A stretch of 64,000 bases of DNA, taken from an uncultured Clostridia bacterium (GTDB taxonomy: Bacteria; Bacillota; Clostridia; Oscillospirales; Acutalibacteraceae). A model generated the notes under the pieces. It searched no databases. It was not told the origin of the DNA and saw nothing but the letters and a program-made list of their open reading frames with translations. The stretch lies in the NCBI GenBank assembly GCA_944384905.1, contig CALWVE010000038.1:1-64000 (forward strand), read 5' to 3'. Positions 10,410 through 19,203 of the stretch are shown piece after piece (positions within the stretch are counted from its first letter, which is position 1; each line of letters starts with the position of its first letter). Both the position numbers and the translations under genes were made by a program.

Positions 10410-11516
10410 TTATACATCCGAACGAATGCGCACAGGCAGAACCAGGAAAAGGAAGCTGTTGCCTTCGCGCGGAAGCACTTTCATCGGAGAAAGCGGGCCG
10501 CTCATCTGCACCAAAACTTCGTCGCAGTCTGCATTGCGCAGCGCATCCAACAGATATTTGCTGTTGAAACCGATCTCCACCGGCGCGCCGTCGATTTCCG
10601 CGGAAATGGCGTCGCTTGCTTTACCGATTGCCGTTGCGCAGGAAATTCGGATTTCGCCGCCGTCGCAGATGCAGCGTACCGGGCTTTTCAGCTTTTCGGT
10701 GATGAGAAGCGAAACACGTTCCACACTGTTGATAAATTCGCGGGTGTTTACAACGAGATTGGTTGTGCTGTTGGCCGGAATCGCGGCGTGATAATCGAGA
10801 AATTCGCCTTCAAACAGGCTCGAGAACAGCATGTAACCGTCTGTTTCGATGCGAATGTTGCGCAAACCAACATAAAACGTCACATTTGTGTCACTATCTG
10901 GGAGGATTTTCAACAACTCGGAAAGGGTTTTCCCGGGAATTACAAAGTAAGTGTCGCTGGGGTAGTCGATTTTTTCGGTGCGCACCGCCAGGCGGTAGCC
11001 GTCAACCGAGACCACATCGAGCGTTCCATTTACAATGTTGAAAAGGCTTCCCTGATGAATCGGTTTCGTATCGCTTTCGCTGACGGCGAACAGCGTCTGG
11101 CCGATCATACTTTTCAACAAATTGGCCGGAAGATTAATCACGCTGTCGTTTTCAAAGCTCGGAAATTCCGGAAAGTCCTCCGCCGGGATACCGATAATCG
11201 TAAATTCGCTCATACCGCTGCGGATTGTGGCAATATTTTTTTCATCTATGGAAAAATCCAGCGTGTCGGCGGGCATCCGGCGCACAATGTCGCCAAAAAG
11301 CTTGGCGCTGAGCACAATCTTTCCACTTTCGCCAATTAAAGCGGGGATCACGGTTGAAAGTCCGATCTCCATATTATAGGCGCTCATTCTTAATGTCTGG
11401 TCTTCGGTCTGAATCAAGATGCCTTCTAAAGCAGGAATGGCGGCTTTCGTAGAGACGGAACGCTGCAAATTATTGACAGCTTCGGTGATTTCCTGTTTGT
11501 TTACGGAAAATTTCAT
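10410..11516 (-). CDS. dnaN: DNA polymerase III beta subunit (sliding clamp)
   Basis: The 368-residue ring-forming clamp tethers the replicative polymerase to DNA. The sequence has the three repeated clamp domains (start MKFSVNKQEITEAVNNLQRS), typical length, and the C-terminal LVLPVRIRSDV segment. An AAGGAG site precedes the ATG. It is first in the dnaN-yaaA-recF-remB-gyrBA unit and has its own promoter in the interval to dnaA. Confidence 0.97.
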   Translation of the reverse strand: MKFSVNKQEITEAVNNLQRSVSTKAAIPALEGILIQTEDQTLRMSAYNMEIGLSTVIPALIGESGKIVLSAKLFGDIVRRMPADTLDFSIDEKNIATIRSGMSEFTIIGIPAEDFPEFPSFENDSVINLPANLLKSMIGQTLFAVSESDTKPIHQGSLFNIVNGTLDVVSVDGYRLAVRTEKIDYPSDTYFVIPGKTLSELLKILPDSDTNVTFYVGLRNIRIETDGYMLFSSLFEGEFLDYHAAIPANSTTNLVVNTREFINSVERVSLLITEKLKSPVRCICDGGEIRISCATAIGKASDAISAEIDGAPVEIGFNSKYLLDALRNADCDEVLVQMSGPLSPMKVLPREGNSFLFLVLPVRIRSDV

Positions 11517-11904
11517 GGTAACTCCTTTTTTTTCGCGGGCTGAAAATCAAATTGAGGCTAAAAACTGTGTAGAATAGTATTAGTTAGATTTAGAAGCCGT
11601 AATAGGGGCTGTGAATTTGTGGAAACTTTCAACAATGTCAGGAAACGCGGGAAAAATTCGCTGCTTTCTTTTCCCCAAACGGCTGTTGAGGGTTCGTGGA
11701 GGATGTTGAAAGTTCAGAGGGTAAAGTTGAATGGTTGAAAACTCGGTGTAGAAAGTTGAAAACTTGTTTAAAAACTCGTCCGCCGCTCACGGACAACCCG
11801 AAGACACAAAAAGACAGCCGTCGGCCGCGGCGGCGTGCCTTCTTGCAGGGTTCCAGGTAGTGTGCGGCGTTTCCCAGCCATTCGGTAAGAATCCGCGACA
11901 GGAT
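11517..11904. other. dnaA-dnaN intergenic region with DnaA-box-like and GTTGAA repeats
   Basis: This 388-bp interval corresponds to the dnaA-dnaN part of bipartite Firmicutes origins. It contains near-consensus DnaA boxes on the minus strand: TTCTACACA (11566-11574) and GTTTCCACA (11618-11626), each one mismatch from TTWTNCACA. It also carries GTTGAA at 11705, 11726, 11734 and 11755, in 21/8/21-bp phase, with an inverted TTCAAC at 11628. No gene is visible. Confidence 0.55.
11574..11602 (-). promoter_or_regulatory. Probable dnaN promoter
   Basis: On the minus strand: TTACGG, 17 bases, TACTAT, about 60 bp upstream of the dnaN start. The -10 region abuts a DnaA-box-like TTCTACACA, so DnaA could affect dnaN expression. 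Confidence 0.55.
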
Positions 11905-13212
11905 TTAGCGGTCGCGGATGTTTTTAATGATGTCGTTAACCTTATCTTTGGCAGAACGATCCTTTTTAAACGATTTTTCTACCTGCTGAATCGCATAGAC
12001 AATCGTAGAATGGTCGCGTCCGCCGAAAGACTTGCCGATTTCGGCCAGCGGGATCTGCGTAATTTCACGCACAACATAAATAGCGACCTGGCGTGCGGAA
12101 GAAACGTTTGCGTTGCGCTTCTGAGAGCGGATATCTTCAATGGAAACGCCATAAGTGCGCGCAACTTCTTCTACGATCTTATCGATGGTAACGGAAGTCG
12201 GCTGGTCATTGTTGATAATGTCGCTGATGGCGGCCTGTGCAATCGCGATGCTGGGTTCTTTCTTTTCCAGCAGGGAATAGGCCTTCAGTTTTTTCACAGT
12301 GCCTTCCAGCTGACGAACGTTGTTCTTCAGGCGGTTGGCGATATATTCGCATACGGAATCCGGAATCTGAATATCGAGCGACTTGGCCTTGTGCCGGATA
12401 ATGGCGATTCTCGTTTCAAAATCGGGGGGCAGAATGTCGGCCGTGAGTCCCCACTCAAAGCGGGTTTTCAGACGGTCTTCCAGCGTGGCGATGTCTCTGG
12501 GCGGCCGGTCGCTGGTGAGTACGATCTGCTTTTTCGACTGATAGAGTGTATTAAAGGTATGGAAGAATTCTTCCTGCGTGGCGTCTTTACCGGCGATGAA
12601 GTGGATATCGTCCACCAGCAGCACGTCGGTCTGGCGGTATTTCTGCCGGAACACGGACGTGGTGTTCTGGGCAATCGCTTCGATCATTTCGTTGGTGAAG
12701 TCGTCGCCTTTCACATACAGGATGGTGGCGCTCGGGTTGTTCTGCAGAATGCGGTTCTTGATGGCGAACAGCAGGTGCGTTTTGCCCAAACCGGAATTAC
12801 CGTAGATGAACAGCGGGTTGTAAGCCGTTGCCGGATTCATGGCAACAGCCTGTGCGGCGGCCTGTGCAAATTTGTTGGATTGGCCGGTGATGAAGTTTTC
12901 GAACGTAAATTCTTCGTCCGATTCGTGGATCACCTGTTCTTCTTCTTCCACGGCAATTTCGTCGTGGATGCACAGACGGTATTTCATTTCATCGCCGAAT
13001 ACGGAGCGGAACGCTTCGGAAAGCAGATCGCTGTAGCAGCGCATCAGCGTATTCTTGTGAAATTCGTTGGGAACCTCGATCGTCGCAACACCCTGTGCAA
13101 AATCGATAGAGGCCGGTTTGAGGCGGCTGAACCAGGTTTGATAAGCCACATCGGTGATGTGTGCCCGGCAGTAGTCGCAGATCAGTTCCCAGGCTTCGGT
13201 AAAGGATTCCAT
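11905..13212 (-). CDS. dnaA: Chromosomal replication initiator DnaA
   Basis: The AAA+ initiator that binds DnaA boxes and melts oriC. It is 435 residues from the preferred start, with an N-terminal helicase-interaction domain, Walker A GNSGLGKT, Walker B LLVDDIHF, and the C-terminal box-binding signature GGRDHSTIVYAI. A Met 11 codons upstream is in frame but has no ribosome site, while the chosen ATG (MESFTEAWEL) has AAAGGAATGG 8 bases upstream. Its promoter is about 175 bp upstream. Only a few hundred bases with DnaA boxes separate it from dnaN. Confidence 0.97.
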   Translation of the reverse strand: MESFTEAWELICDYCRAHITDVAYQTWFSRLKPASIDFAQGVATIEVPNEFHKNTLMRCYSDLLSEAFRSVFGDEMKYRLCIHDEIAVEEEEQVIHESDEEFTFENFITGQSNKFAQAAAQAVAMNPATAYNPLFIYGNSGLGKTHLLFAIKNRILQNNPSATILYVKGDDFTNEMIEAIAQNTTSVFRQKYRQTDVLLVDDIHFIAGKDATQEEFFHTFNTLYQSKKQIVLTSDRPPRDIATLEDRLKTRFEWGLTADILPPDFETRIAIIRHKAKSLDIQIPDSVCEYIANRLKNNVRQLEGTVKKLKAYSLLEKKEPSIAIAQAAISDIINNDQPTSVTIDKIVEEVARTYGVSIEDIRSQKRNANVSSARQVAIYVVREITQIPLAEIGKSFGGRDHSTIVYAIQQVEKSFKKDRSAKDKVNDIIKNIRDR

Positions 13213-13386
13213 GATGCCATTCCTTTCAGTTTCCCAGATTTTCATGTAAGAAACGCGCCCGACATCGTTTAAAGATGTGAAAAGGTACAGAAAGCCTGCC
13301 GGGCCCGGGGGCTAAAACGGCAGAAAAAACGCGGGCGGCACAAAGGCTGCCCAGGGGCGCATTGATCCGATGATTATACGTTATTT

Positions 13387-13415
13387 ATTATAGCACAAGC
13401 CCGCCGAATTTTCAA
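13387..13415 (-). promoter_or_regulatory. dnaA promoter
   Basis: On the minus strand: TTGAAA, 17 bases, TATAAT, giving a leader of about 170 bases before the dnaA start codon. Confidence 0.75.
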
Positions 13416-13457
13416 ATAAAATTCAACGTATTCAACACCTATTATAGAAGAAAATAA

Positions 13458-14162
13458 GTGCCGAACCGGCACAGGTAAGTCGCGGGACGCTCGGTGCCCT
13501 CGCTTGGCTTTAATAAAATTTTAGGCAAGCGGCCGCGGCGGCAAACTGCCGCAGGATACTTCACGGATAGGCTAAGATAAATTTGATAGCCAAAGTCACG
13601 CGGCAGAAGCTTAATGTACAAACGTAAAAAGTTTTACTCGATTTTTTCAAAAAATCGTGGGGTCGAGGGGCAACGCCCCCGGCGCGCCCCGCAGGGCGCG
13701 AAACTCTTTTGCGTCATGAAACGCAGGAAAGGGTGAAAAAACAGTCCGGTGGACTGTTTTGAGGGGAAACCCTCGTCGGGGGTTTCCCCTGCTTGTGACC
13801 GGCACCCACGCAACAGCTACGAGCCGACGGAAAATGATCGCTCGTACTTCTAGAATCTTATATGAAACAAATGATAAGTATCCGCCGCGCGATATAAGCC
13901 AATAAAGTATCGTTCAGCAGTTTTCTATACGCATAGGGAACCCCCGGCGAGGGCGGAGAATCTCCGCTCATAAGTCGCGAATGAAGCATAAAGCGAATGA
14001 AAATCATCTGCCGCGCGCCTAAAGTAAAGATACAGCGACAAGCTTACCCGCGAAGTATCGTGCGGCGGTTTACCGTCGCGGCCGCTTGCCTAAAATTTTA
14101 TTAAAGCCAAGTGAGGGTACCGAGCGACCCGCGACTTGGGAGCGGCAACTTGCCGCCCGCCT
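13458..14162. repeat. Repeat R2: 0.7-kb inverted structure in the dnaA-rpmH interval
   Basis: Two 76-bp arms, 13477-13552 and 14062-14137, are inverted copies of each other (about 69 of 76 positions alike). The similarity continues inwards through the family tail. Between them lies a hairpin chain in minus orientation (CGATTTTTT/AAAAAATCG, a GCGCCCC/GGGCGCG-type hairpin, ACAGTCC/GGACTGT, GGGGAAACCC/GGGTTTCCCC). A second partial tail faces the other way. The left end carries the palindrome GTGCCGAACCGGCAC. Confidence 0.85.
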
Positions 14163-14164
14163 GA

Positions 14165-14196
14165 TTTTCCACATTTTTTTGAATGTTCGTGGAAAA
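14165..14196. other. Paired DnaA boxes (candidate oriC element)
   Basis: TTTTCCACA at 14165-14173 matches the DnaA-box consensus TTWTNCACA exactly. An inverted copy with one mismatch lies at 14188-14196. They sit between repeat R2 and the rpmH promoter, in the interval where Firmicutes origins lie. Confidence 0.6.
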
Positions 14197-14266
14197 AACT
14201 TTTAGCCTATCCGTTTTTTGCGTTTACACGCAGCTTTTACGCCGCAAAAAACTTTGGGAAAAGCTG

Positions 14267-14296
14267 TTGACAGCGCGCCCCGCTGTACGTTATAAT
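14267..14296 (+). promoter_or_regulatory. rpmH promoter
   Basis: TTGACA, 18 bases, TATAAT; the start codon of rpmH is about 65 bp downstream. It probably drives rpmH and, by read-through of the intergenic terminator, rnpA-yidD-yidC-jag. Confidence 0.85.
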
Positions 14297-14361
14297 GCTA
14301 AAGAACAGGTGTATGCTGTATTTTTTTGATTGCTTTCCAATGCGAAAGGAGGGTGTTGCAT

Positions 14362-14496
14362 ATGCTGAGAACGTATCAGCCCAAAAAGCTCCAGAGAAAG
14401 AAAGAGCACGGTTTCAGAAAGAGAATGTCGACGGCAAACGGCCGTAAGGTTCTTGCCCGCCGCAGGGCAAAGGGCAGAGCTCGTCTGTCTTACTGA
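14362..14496 (+). CDS. rpmH: Ribosomal protein bL34
   Basis: A 44-residue, very basic protein starting [20 protein letters not shown], the canonical bL34 sequence, which binds 23S rRNA in the large subunit. A GAAAGGAGG site precedes the ATG. It is the first gene of the rpmH-rnpA-yidD-yidC-jag cluster, transcribed away from oriC. Confidence 0.97.
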   Translation: MLRTYQPKKLQRKKEHGFRKRMSTANGRKVLARRRAKGRARLSY

Positions 14497-14504
14497 TGCA
14501 GCCT

Positions 14505-14529
14505 AAAGGCCACCGTTTGTGTGGCCTTT
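14505..14529 (+). terminator. rpmH-rnpA terminator/attenuator
   Basis: A 9-bp perfect stem AAAGGCCAC/GTGGCCTTT followed by CTTTCTTTT. It should make rpmH mRNA much more abundant than rnpA mRNA, as is usual for this pair. Confidence 0.85.
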
Positions 14530-14579
14530 CTTTCTTTTCCCTTCCGACAGGTTCGGCGGGGCCGGATTGCGGAGGACTT

Positions 14580-15017
14580 ATGGAAAAAATTGAAACCATT
14601 TGCGAAAACCGCGAATTCCGGCGGATTTATGCCCGCGGCAAAGCGTATGTATCCCCGGTTGTGGTGGTTTATGCCATGAAAAACCGCAGCCATCAGGTGC
14701 GCGTGGGAATTACGACCACGAAAAAGATTGGCAATGCCGTAAAACGCAGCCGATGCAGACGGGTCATTCGCGAAGCGGTGCGTGCTTTGGCGCCCGAAAT
14801 TCCCCAGGGCTGGAGCTTGGTTCTGGTTGCCCGGGTGAAAACTTCGTTTGTCAAAAGCACACAGGTGGAAAAGGAGTTGCGAAACTGCCTGAAAAAAGCA
14901 GGACTTCTTTCCGGTAAAAAGAACACGGCTTCCAAAGCTTTGGAAGAGCCCGGTGCTGCCGGAGAGGAAAGGAAAGAAAAGCCGTCTTTGCAGGCGGCAG
15001 AGGATCAGCCGGTATGA
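14580..15017 (+). CDS. rnpA: Ribonuclease P protein component
   Basis: The protein cofactor of RNase P, which trims the 5' ends of tRNA precursors. It is 145 residues long and has the basic signature region [18 protein letters not shown]; the usual RNR motif reads RSR here. A non-conserved Lys/Glu/Ala-rich extension of about 35 residues follows the family core. The frame is open from just after rpmH, but the start with GGAGG four bases upstream ([13 protein letters not shown]) fits the family. The stop overlaps yidD by 4 bp. Confidence 0.93.
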   Translation: MEKIETICENREFRRIYARGKAYVSPVVVVYAMKNRSHQVRVGITTTKKIGNAVKRSRCRRVIREAVRALAPEIPQGWSLVLVARVKTSFVKSTQVEKELRNCLKKAGLLSGKKNTASKALEEPGAAGEERKEKPSLQAAEDQPV

Positions 15018-15274
15018 TAAAACGCGGACTGATTGCGGCGGTGCGCTGGTATCAGCGCGCCATTTCGGCATATACACGGCCGAAATGCCGGTTTTATCCT
15101 ACCTGCTCCAATTATATGATCGAGGCCGTGCAGGTTCACGGTGCATGGAAAGGTTTCTGGCTGGGTATGTGGCGGATTTTGCGCTGCAATCCTTTTGGCG
15201 CCAGCGGCTGGGACCCGGTCCCGCCTCCAAAACCCAAACAGATGCGGGCAAGGGATCGCAAGAAGTCCCAATAG
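15014..15274 (+). CDS. yidD: Membrane protein insertion efficiency factor YidD
   Basis: An 86-residue small cationic protein with the family hallmarks [15 protein letters not shown] and [15 protein letters not shown]. It probably lies at the inner face of the membrane and aids YidC-dependent insertion. Its ATG overlaps the rnpA stop, so it is translationally coupled, and it is followed by yidC after 53 bp. Confidence 0.95.
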   Translation: MIKRGLIAAVRWYQRAISAYTRPKCRFYPTCSNYMIEAVQVHGAWKGFWLGMWRILRCNPFGASGWDPVPPPKPKQMRARDRKKSQ

Positions 15275-15327
15275 GCTATTACATTTAACCGGAAAGGCGG
15301 AATGCGGCACAGGCCGCGGAATTTTTT

Positions 15328-16416
15328 ATGGCTATTTTTAATTTCATTGGCAGTATTTTTGGCTATCTGCTCTGGTTTTTATACGAAATTTTCCGTAACT
15401 ACGGTGTAGCGATTATTTTCTTCACGCTGATTACCAAGCTGATTATGATCCCGTTTTCGATCAAACAGCAGAAATCCATGGCGGCGCAGGCCAAAATGGC
15501 GATGAAACAGCGTGAATTGCAGCAGAAATATGCGGGCGACCGTGAAAAGCTCAACCGCGAGCTGCAGCGTCTTTATGAAAAAGAAAACTTCAACCCGATG
15601 GGCGGCTGTCTGACTTCTCTGCTGCCGTTCCCCATCATGATCGGTATTTATTATTCCGTTATTTACCCCCTGCAGAACACCCTGCATATTGCCTCGTCTA
15701 CGATTACGCAGGCAACGGAAGTGTTTGCAAGAATTCCCGGCGTTTCTATTTCCAGCAACTATATGGAACTGGAAATCCTGCGTCATTTCCCGGCTTTGAA
15801 AGATTACTTCCTCCAGAACCAGATTTTCACAGCCGATGAGGCCGCGCGCATCGAAAGCTTTAACCACGGCTTCCGTTTCCTCGGTCTGGACCTGCTGGCT
15901 ACGCCGCAGGGCAGCCCTTGGACGTCCATGCTGTGGCTGATCCCGGTGCTGTGCTTGGTTTCCTATTGGGGTATGCAGTGGCTTACCAATAAAATCAGCG
16001 GCAATCCGCAGGCTCAGCAAGGCTGCATGAAGGTGATGTTCTTTGTGCTGCCGCTGTTCAGTGCGTACTGGGCTTACATCATGCCCGCCGCCGTTGGTCT
16101 GTACTGGGTTGTTTCCTCGCTGCTGCAGATGGTGCAGAGCTTTGTGCTTTACAAGATGTATAGCCCTGTAAAAGTGGCTGCTTATAATGAAGCTGCGCAT
16201 GTTGCGCTGATGGAGCAGGAAGAGCAGAAAGTCCGTCCGCTTCCGCAGGAAGTTCAGGATAAGATTGCCGAAAAGCTGCTTCCCAGAAGAGAAGAACCGG
16301 CCGTTGCCAAGGCCGAAAAACAGCAGCCCGCTGCCGAAAACAAACAGTCTGCTCCCAAAAAGAAGAAGGGCGGCAAGGGCGGCAATTCGAGCGACTATAT
16401 GGGGTCGAAAAAATAA
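15328..16416 (+). CDS. yidC: Membrane insertase YidC/Oxa1
   Basis: A 362-residue insertase that folds membrane proteins with or without SecYEG. The Oxa1 core has five hydrophobic segments (first at about 24-41, later ones around 95-120, 195-215, 240-260 and 265-290), a coiled basic cytoplasmic hairpin after the first (about 45-85), and a Lys/Glu-rich tail. There is no lipobox. The groove arginine of Bacillus YidC appears as Lys37 (LITKLIMIP), keeping the positive charge. The ribosome site is weak (GCGGA), and a short GCGG/CCGC hairpin sits just upstream. Confidence 0.95.
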   Translation: MAIFNFIGSIFGYLLWFLYEIFRNYGVAIIFFTLITKLIMIPFSIKQQKSMAAQAKMAMKQRELQQKYAGDREKLNRELQRLYEKENFNPMGGCLTSLLPFPIMIGIYYSVIYPLQNTLHIASSTITQATEVFARIPGVSISSNYMELEILRHFPALKDYFLQNQIFTADEAARIESFNHGFRFLGLDLLATPQGSPWTSMLWLIPVLCLVSYWGMQWLTNKISGNPQAQQGCMKVMFFVLPLFSAYWAYIMPAAVGLYWVVSSLLQMVQSFVLYKMYSPVKVAAYNEAAHVALMEQEEQKVRPLPQEVQDKIAEKLLPRREEPAVAKAEKQQPAAENKQSAPKKKKGGKGGNSSDYMGSKK

Positions 16417-16480
16417 GACAATACAGCCCGGGCCTTGATGCCCTGTGGCCTGGTAATTAAGTTTTGGGAGGTCCACCACC

Positions 16481-17308
16481 ATGATTAAAGAGGCTATTGC
16501 GACCGGCGATACCGTTCAGATCGCCTATGAAAAAGCCTGCCGCGAGCTTGGCGTAGAAGTTGATGCCGCCGAGTATGAAATTCTCGAGATGCCGGTTAAA
16601 AAGACATTCGGTCTGTTTGGCGGCGCACCGGCTAAAGTGCGTGCATTTATCAAAACGTCCCCGGCCGATTCCGCAGCGGCCTACCTGCGCGAAGTACTGA
16701 TGAATATGGGGCTTTCGGATGTGACGGTAACGGTAACGGAAGAAGAAAACGGCGCCGTGCTGAGCATTTCCGGCGAAAATATCGGATTTGTGATTGGTCA
16801 TCGCGGCGAAACGCTGGATGCTTTGCAGTACCTGGCCGGTTTGGTGGCCAACCATGCGGAAGGTTCCTACTACCGCATTACGCTGGATATCGGTTCCTAT
16901 CGCGAAAAGCGTAAGGAAACGCTGGAAGCGCTGGGTCAGAAGATTGCCGCTAAAGCCGTAAAATACGGCCGCAACTTCTCGCTCGAGCCGATGAATCCTT
17001 ACGAACGCCGCATTATTCACACGGCTGTTCAGGAAGTGGAAGGCGCCAAAAGCTGGAGCGAAGGCGAAGAAACCGCACGCCATGTGGTGATCGGGCCCGA
17101 AGCCGGCGAACGTCCGCAGCGCCGTGGCTATAACAATCGCGGCGGCTACAATAACCGCTCAAAAGGCGGAAACCGGAACTCGGGCCGCGGCGGTTATAAC
17201 AACAACCGGGGTTCCCGTCGTGATGCCGCGCCCAAAGCCGAGCAGAACGTACAGCCCACGGTAAAGAAAGAAGCCGAAGGTCTGCCGCTGTATGGCCGGA
17301 TCAAATAA
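16481..17308 (+). CDS. jag: Jag/KhpB RNA-binding protein with Gly-Arg-Asn tail
   Basis: A 275-residue protein with a Jag-N domain (about 1-52), a KH domain (about 80-150, with GFVIGHRGETLDALQ) and an R3H domain (about 150-210, NPYERRIIHTAVQE). KhpB proteins bind many RNAs and influence cell division and elongation. Unusually, about 50 further residues (roughly 212-262) are built of GYNNRGG-like repeats, resembling RGG boxes of RNA-binding proteins. A GGGAGG site precedes the ATG, and a terminator follows. Confidence 0.93.
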   Translation: MIKEAIATGDTVQIAYEKACRELGVEVDAAEYEILEMPVKKTFGLFGGAPAKVRAFIKTSPADSAAAYLREVLMNMGLSDVTVTVTEEENGAVLSISGENIGFVIGHRGETLDALQYLAGLVANHAEGSYYRITLDIGSYREKRKETLEALGQKIAAKAVKYGRNFSLEPMNPYERRIIHTAVQEVEGAKSWSEGEETARHVVIGPEAGERPQRRGYNNRGGYNNRSKGGNRNSGRGGYNNNRGSRRDAAPKAEQNVQPTVKKEAEGLPLYGRIK

Positions 17309-17334
17309 GTATTCGGCAAACTGAATGGGGAGTC

Positions 17335-17369
17335 AAAAGGCAATCGGCGCAAAACCGGTTGCCTTTTTT
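17335..17369 (+). terminator. Terminator after jag
   Basis: Stem AAAAGGCAA/TTGCCTTTT with an inner CGG/CCG pairing and a T-run. It closes the rpmH-jag cluster and lies before repeat R3. Confidence 0.85.
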
Positions 17370-17378
17370 ATTTGTGCG

Positions 17379-17805
17379 GCGGGGAGTCCCCGCTGACAAG
17401 TCGCGAATCAAGCCTAAAACAAATGACAAACATCTGCCGCGCGGCTTGAACTTTCAATTTTATTTAAGCTTGACGTATTGTGGGCGGGTTTCCGATTTGG
17501 GCTTGTAGCTGTTGCGTAGGTACGAATCGTAAGAAGGGGAAACCCCTCCCAGCGTGTGGGTTTCCCCTCGAAAACAGTCCAGTGGACTGTTTTCTCACCC
17601 CATCCTGCGCTTATGGAGGCAAAAGAATTCCGCGCCCTGCGGGGCGCGCCGGGGGCTTTGCCCCTCGACCCCACGATTTTTTGAAAAAAATCGAGTAAAA
17701 CTTTCAATGTTTGTACATTAAGCTTTCGCCGCGTGACTTTAGCCTTTAATTTTTATTTAGCTTATCCGCAACTTGGGAGCGACAACTTGCCGCCCGCCCA
17801 CTTAT
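17379..17805 (+). repeat. Hairpin-chain repeat R3
   Basis: Starts with the terminal hairpin GCGGGGA/TCCCCGC and the tag ACAAGTCGCGAATCAAG, then a tail. A plus-oriented chain follows: GGGGAAACCC/GGGTTTCCCC, GAAAACAGTCC/GGACTGTTTTC, GCGCCC/GGGCGC, GGGGC/GCCCC, CGATTTTTT/AAAAATCG. A second tail ends just before the mnmE ribosome site. It uses the alternative versions of nearly every hairpin in R1. Confidence 0.9.
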
Positions 17806-17820
17806 AAAGGAGGTTTTTCC

Positions 17821-19188
17821 ATGGCACGAACCATAGCAGCCATCGCTACCCCGCCCGGTGCGGGCGGCATCGGCGTGATCCGTCTTTCCGGCGAAGATGC
17901 TTTTTCCATTGCCGATCGTGTTTTCACGGCCAAAAGCGGACGCACGCTTGCTTCTGCCAAAGGCTATACGGCTCATTACGGCACCGTGCACGATGCAAAC
18001 GGCGAACGCCTGGACGACGCTGTCGTGACGGTTTTCCGTGCGCCGCGCAGTTTTACCGGCGAATCGGTTGTTGAGTTTTCCTGTCATGGCGGTGTGTATT
18101 TGCTGCGCCGCGTGTTGGCCGCCGTATTGGCCGCCGGTGCCTCTCCGGCCGGTCCGGGCGAGTTTACCCGCCGTGCCTTTGAAAACGGTAAAATGGATCT
18201 GGCACAGGCCGAAGCGGTTATGGGTTTGATCGGTGCCGGTGGGGAACAGGCGTTGCGTGCGGCGCGTGCCGGTCAGGACGGCGTGCTTTCGCGCACCATC
18301 GGGAAAATCCGCGAAGAACTGGTTCTGCTGGCCGGAGATCTGGCCGCGTGGGCCGATTATCCGGACGACGATATTCCACAAGTCGATGAAAATAAGTTGA
18401 AAACCGGGCTGGGTGAAGCAAAAATTGCGCTGAAAAAGCTGCTCGATTCCTTTGAGGCCGGACGAATTCTGCGCGAGGGCGTGGACACCGTTATCGCAGG
18501 ACGCCCCAACGCGGGCAAATCCACGCTGATGAACCTGCTGGCCGGATGTGAGCGTTCCATCGTAACAGATATTGCGGGCACGACGCGCGACGTTGTAGAA
18601 GAAACCGTGATGCTGGGCGATGTGCCGCTTCGCCTGGCCGATACGGCCGGCATCCGCCAGACGGATGATCCCGTGGAACAGATTGGCGTTTCGCGTGCGC
18701 TGGGGCGTGTGGGCTCTGCACAGCTGGTGTTTGCGGTCTTTGATAGTTCCCAGCCGTTAAATGACGACGACCGCCGCCTGACGGAAGCGCTGGGCGATGT
18801 GCCGTGTGTGGCGGTCATCAATAAAACGGACCTTCCCGCCGCCGCGGATGAAGATTATCTGCGCGCGCATTTTCCGCGCATGGTGTACCTTTCCGCCAAA
18901 ACGGGGGAGGGGTTTGAGGAACTGAAAAAGACGACCCGCGAGCTGCTGGGAACGGCACAGCTCGACCCGGCCGCGGGTATTTTGTATACGGAGCGTCAGC
19001 GCGACGACGTTCGCCGGGCGCTGGAAGCTGTAGAAGAAGCCGATTCGGCGCTTTGGATGGGCATGACGCTCGACGCCGTAACGGTTTCGCTGGAAGGGGC
19101 GCTTTCGGCGCTGTTTGAACTCACCGGCGAGCGTGTGAGCGATGCCGTGGTCGATTCCGTTTTTGAGCGTTTTTGTGTGGGTAAATAA
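17821..19188 (+). CDS. mnmE: tRNA modification GTPase MnmE
   Basis: With MnmG, makes 5-carboxymethylaminomethyl (or related) modifications at wobble U34. The 455 residues have an N-terminal folate-binding domain, a central G domain with P-loop GRPNAGKST and switch GTTRD, NKTD for guanine binding, and the C-terminal CVGK with the catalytic Cys. The ATG follows an AAAGGAGG site; an earlier in-frame Met lies within repeat R3 and is rejected. No clear promoter is seen, since R3 fills the upstream region. mnmG follows after 15 bp. Confidence 0.96.
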   Translation: MARTIAAIATPPGAGGIGVIRLSGEDAFSIADRVFTAKSGRTLASAKGYTAHYGTVHDANGERLDDAVVTVFRAPRSFTGESVVEFSCHGGVYLLRRVLAAVLAAGASPAGPGEFTRRAFENGKMDLAQAEAVMGLIGAGGEQALRAARAGQDGVLSRTIGKIREELVLLAGDLAAWADYPDDDIPQVDENKLKTGLGEAKIALKKLLDSFEAGRILREGVDTVIAGRPNAGKSTLMNLLAGCERSIVTDIAGTTRDVVEETVMLGDVPLRLADTAGIRQTDDPVEQIGVSRALGRVGSAQLVFAVFDSSQPLNDDDRRLTEALGDVPCVAVINKTDLPAAADEDYLRAHFPRMVYLSAKTGEGFEELKKTTRELLGTAQLDPAAGILYTERQRDDVRRALEAVEEADSALWMGMTLDAVTVSLEGALSALFELTGERVSDAVVDSVFERFCVGK

Positions 19189-19203
19189 ACCGGAGGGAAT
19201 TTT

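Noticed and set aside
13213..13245. Longer DnaA N-terminus from the upstream Met
   Set aside because: No ribosome site precedes it, whereas the Met 11 codons later has a good site and matches the usual DnaA start.
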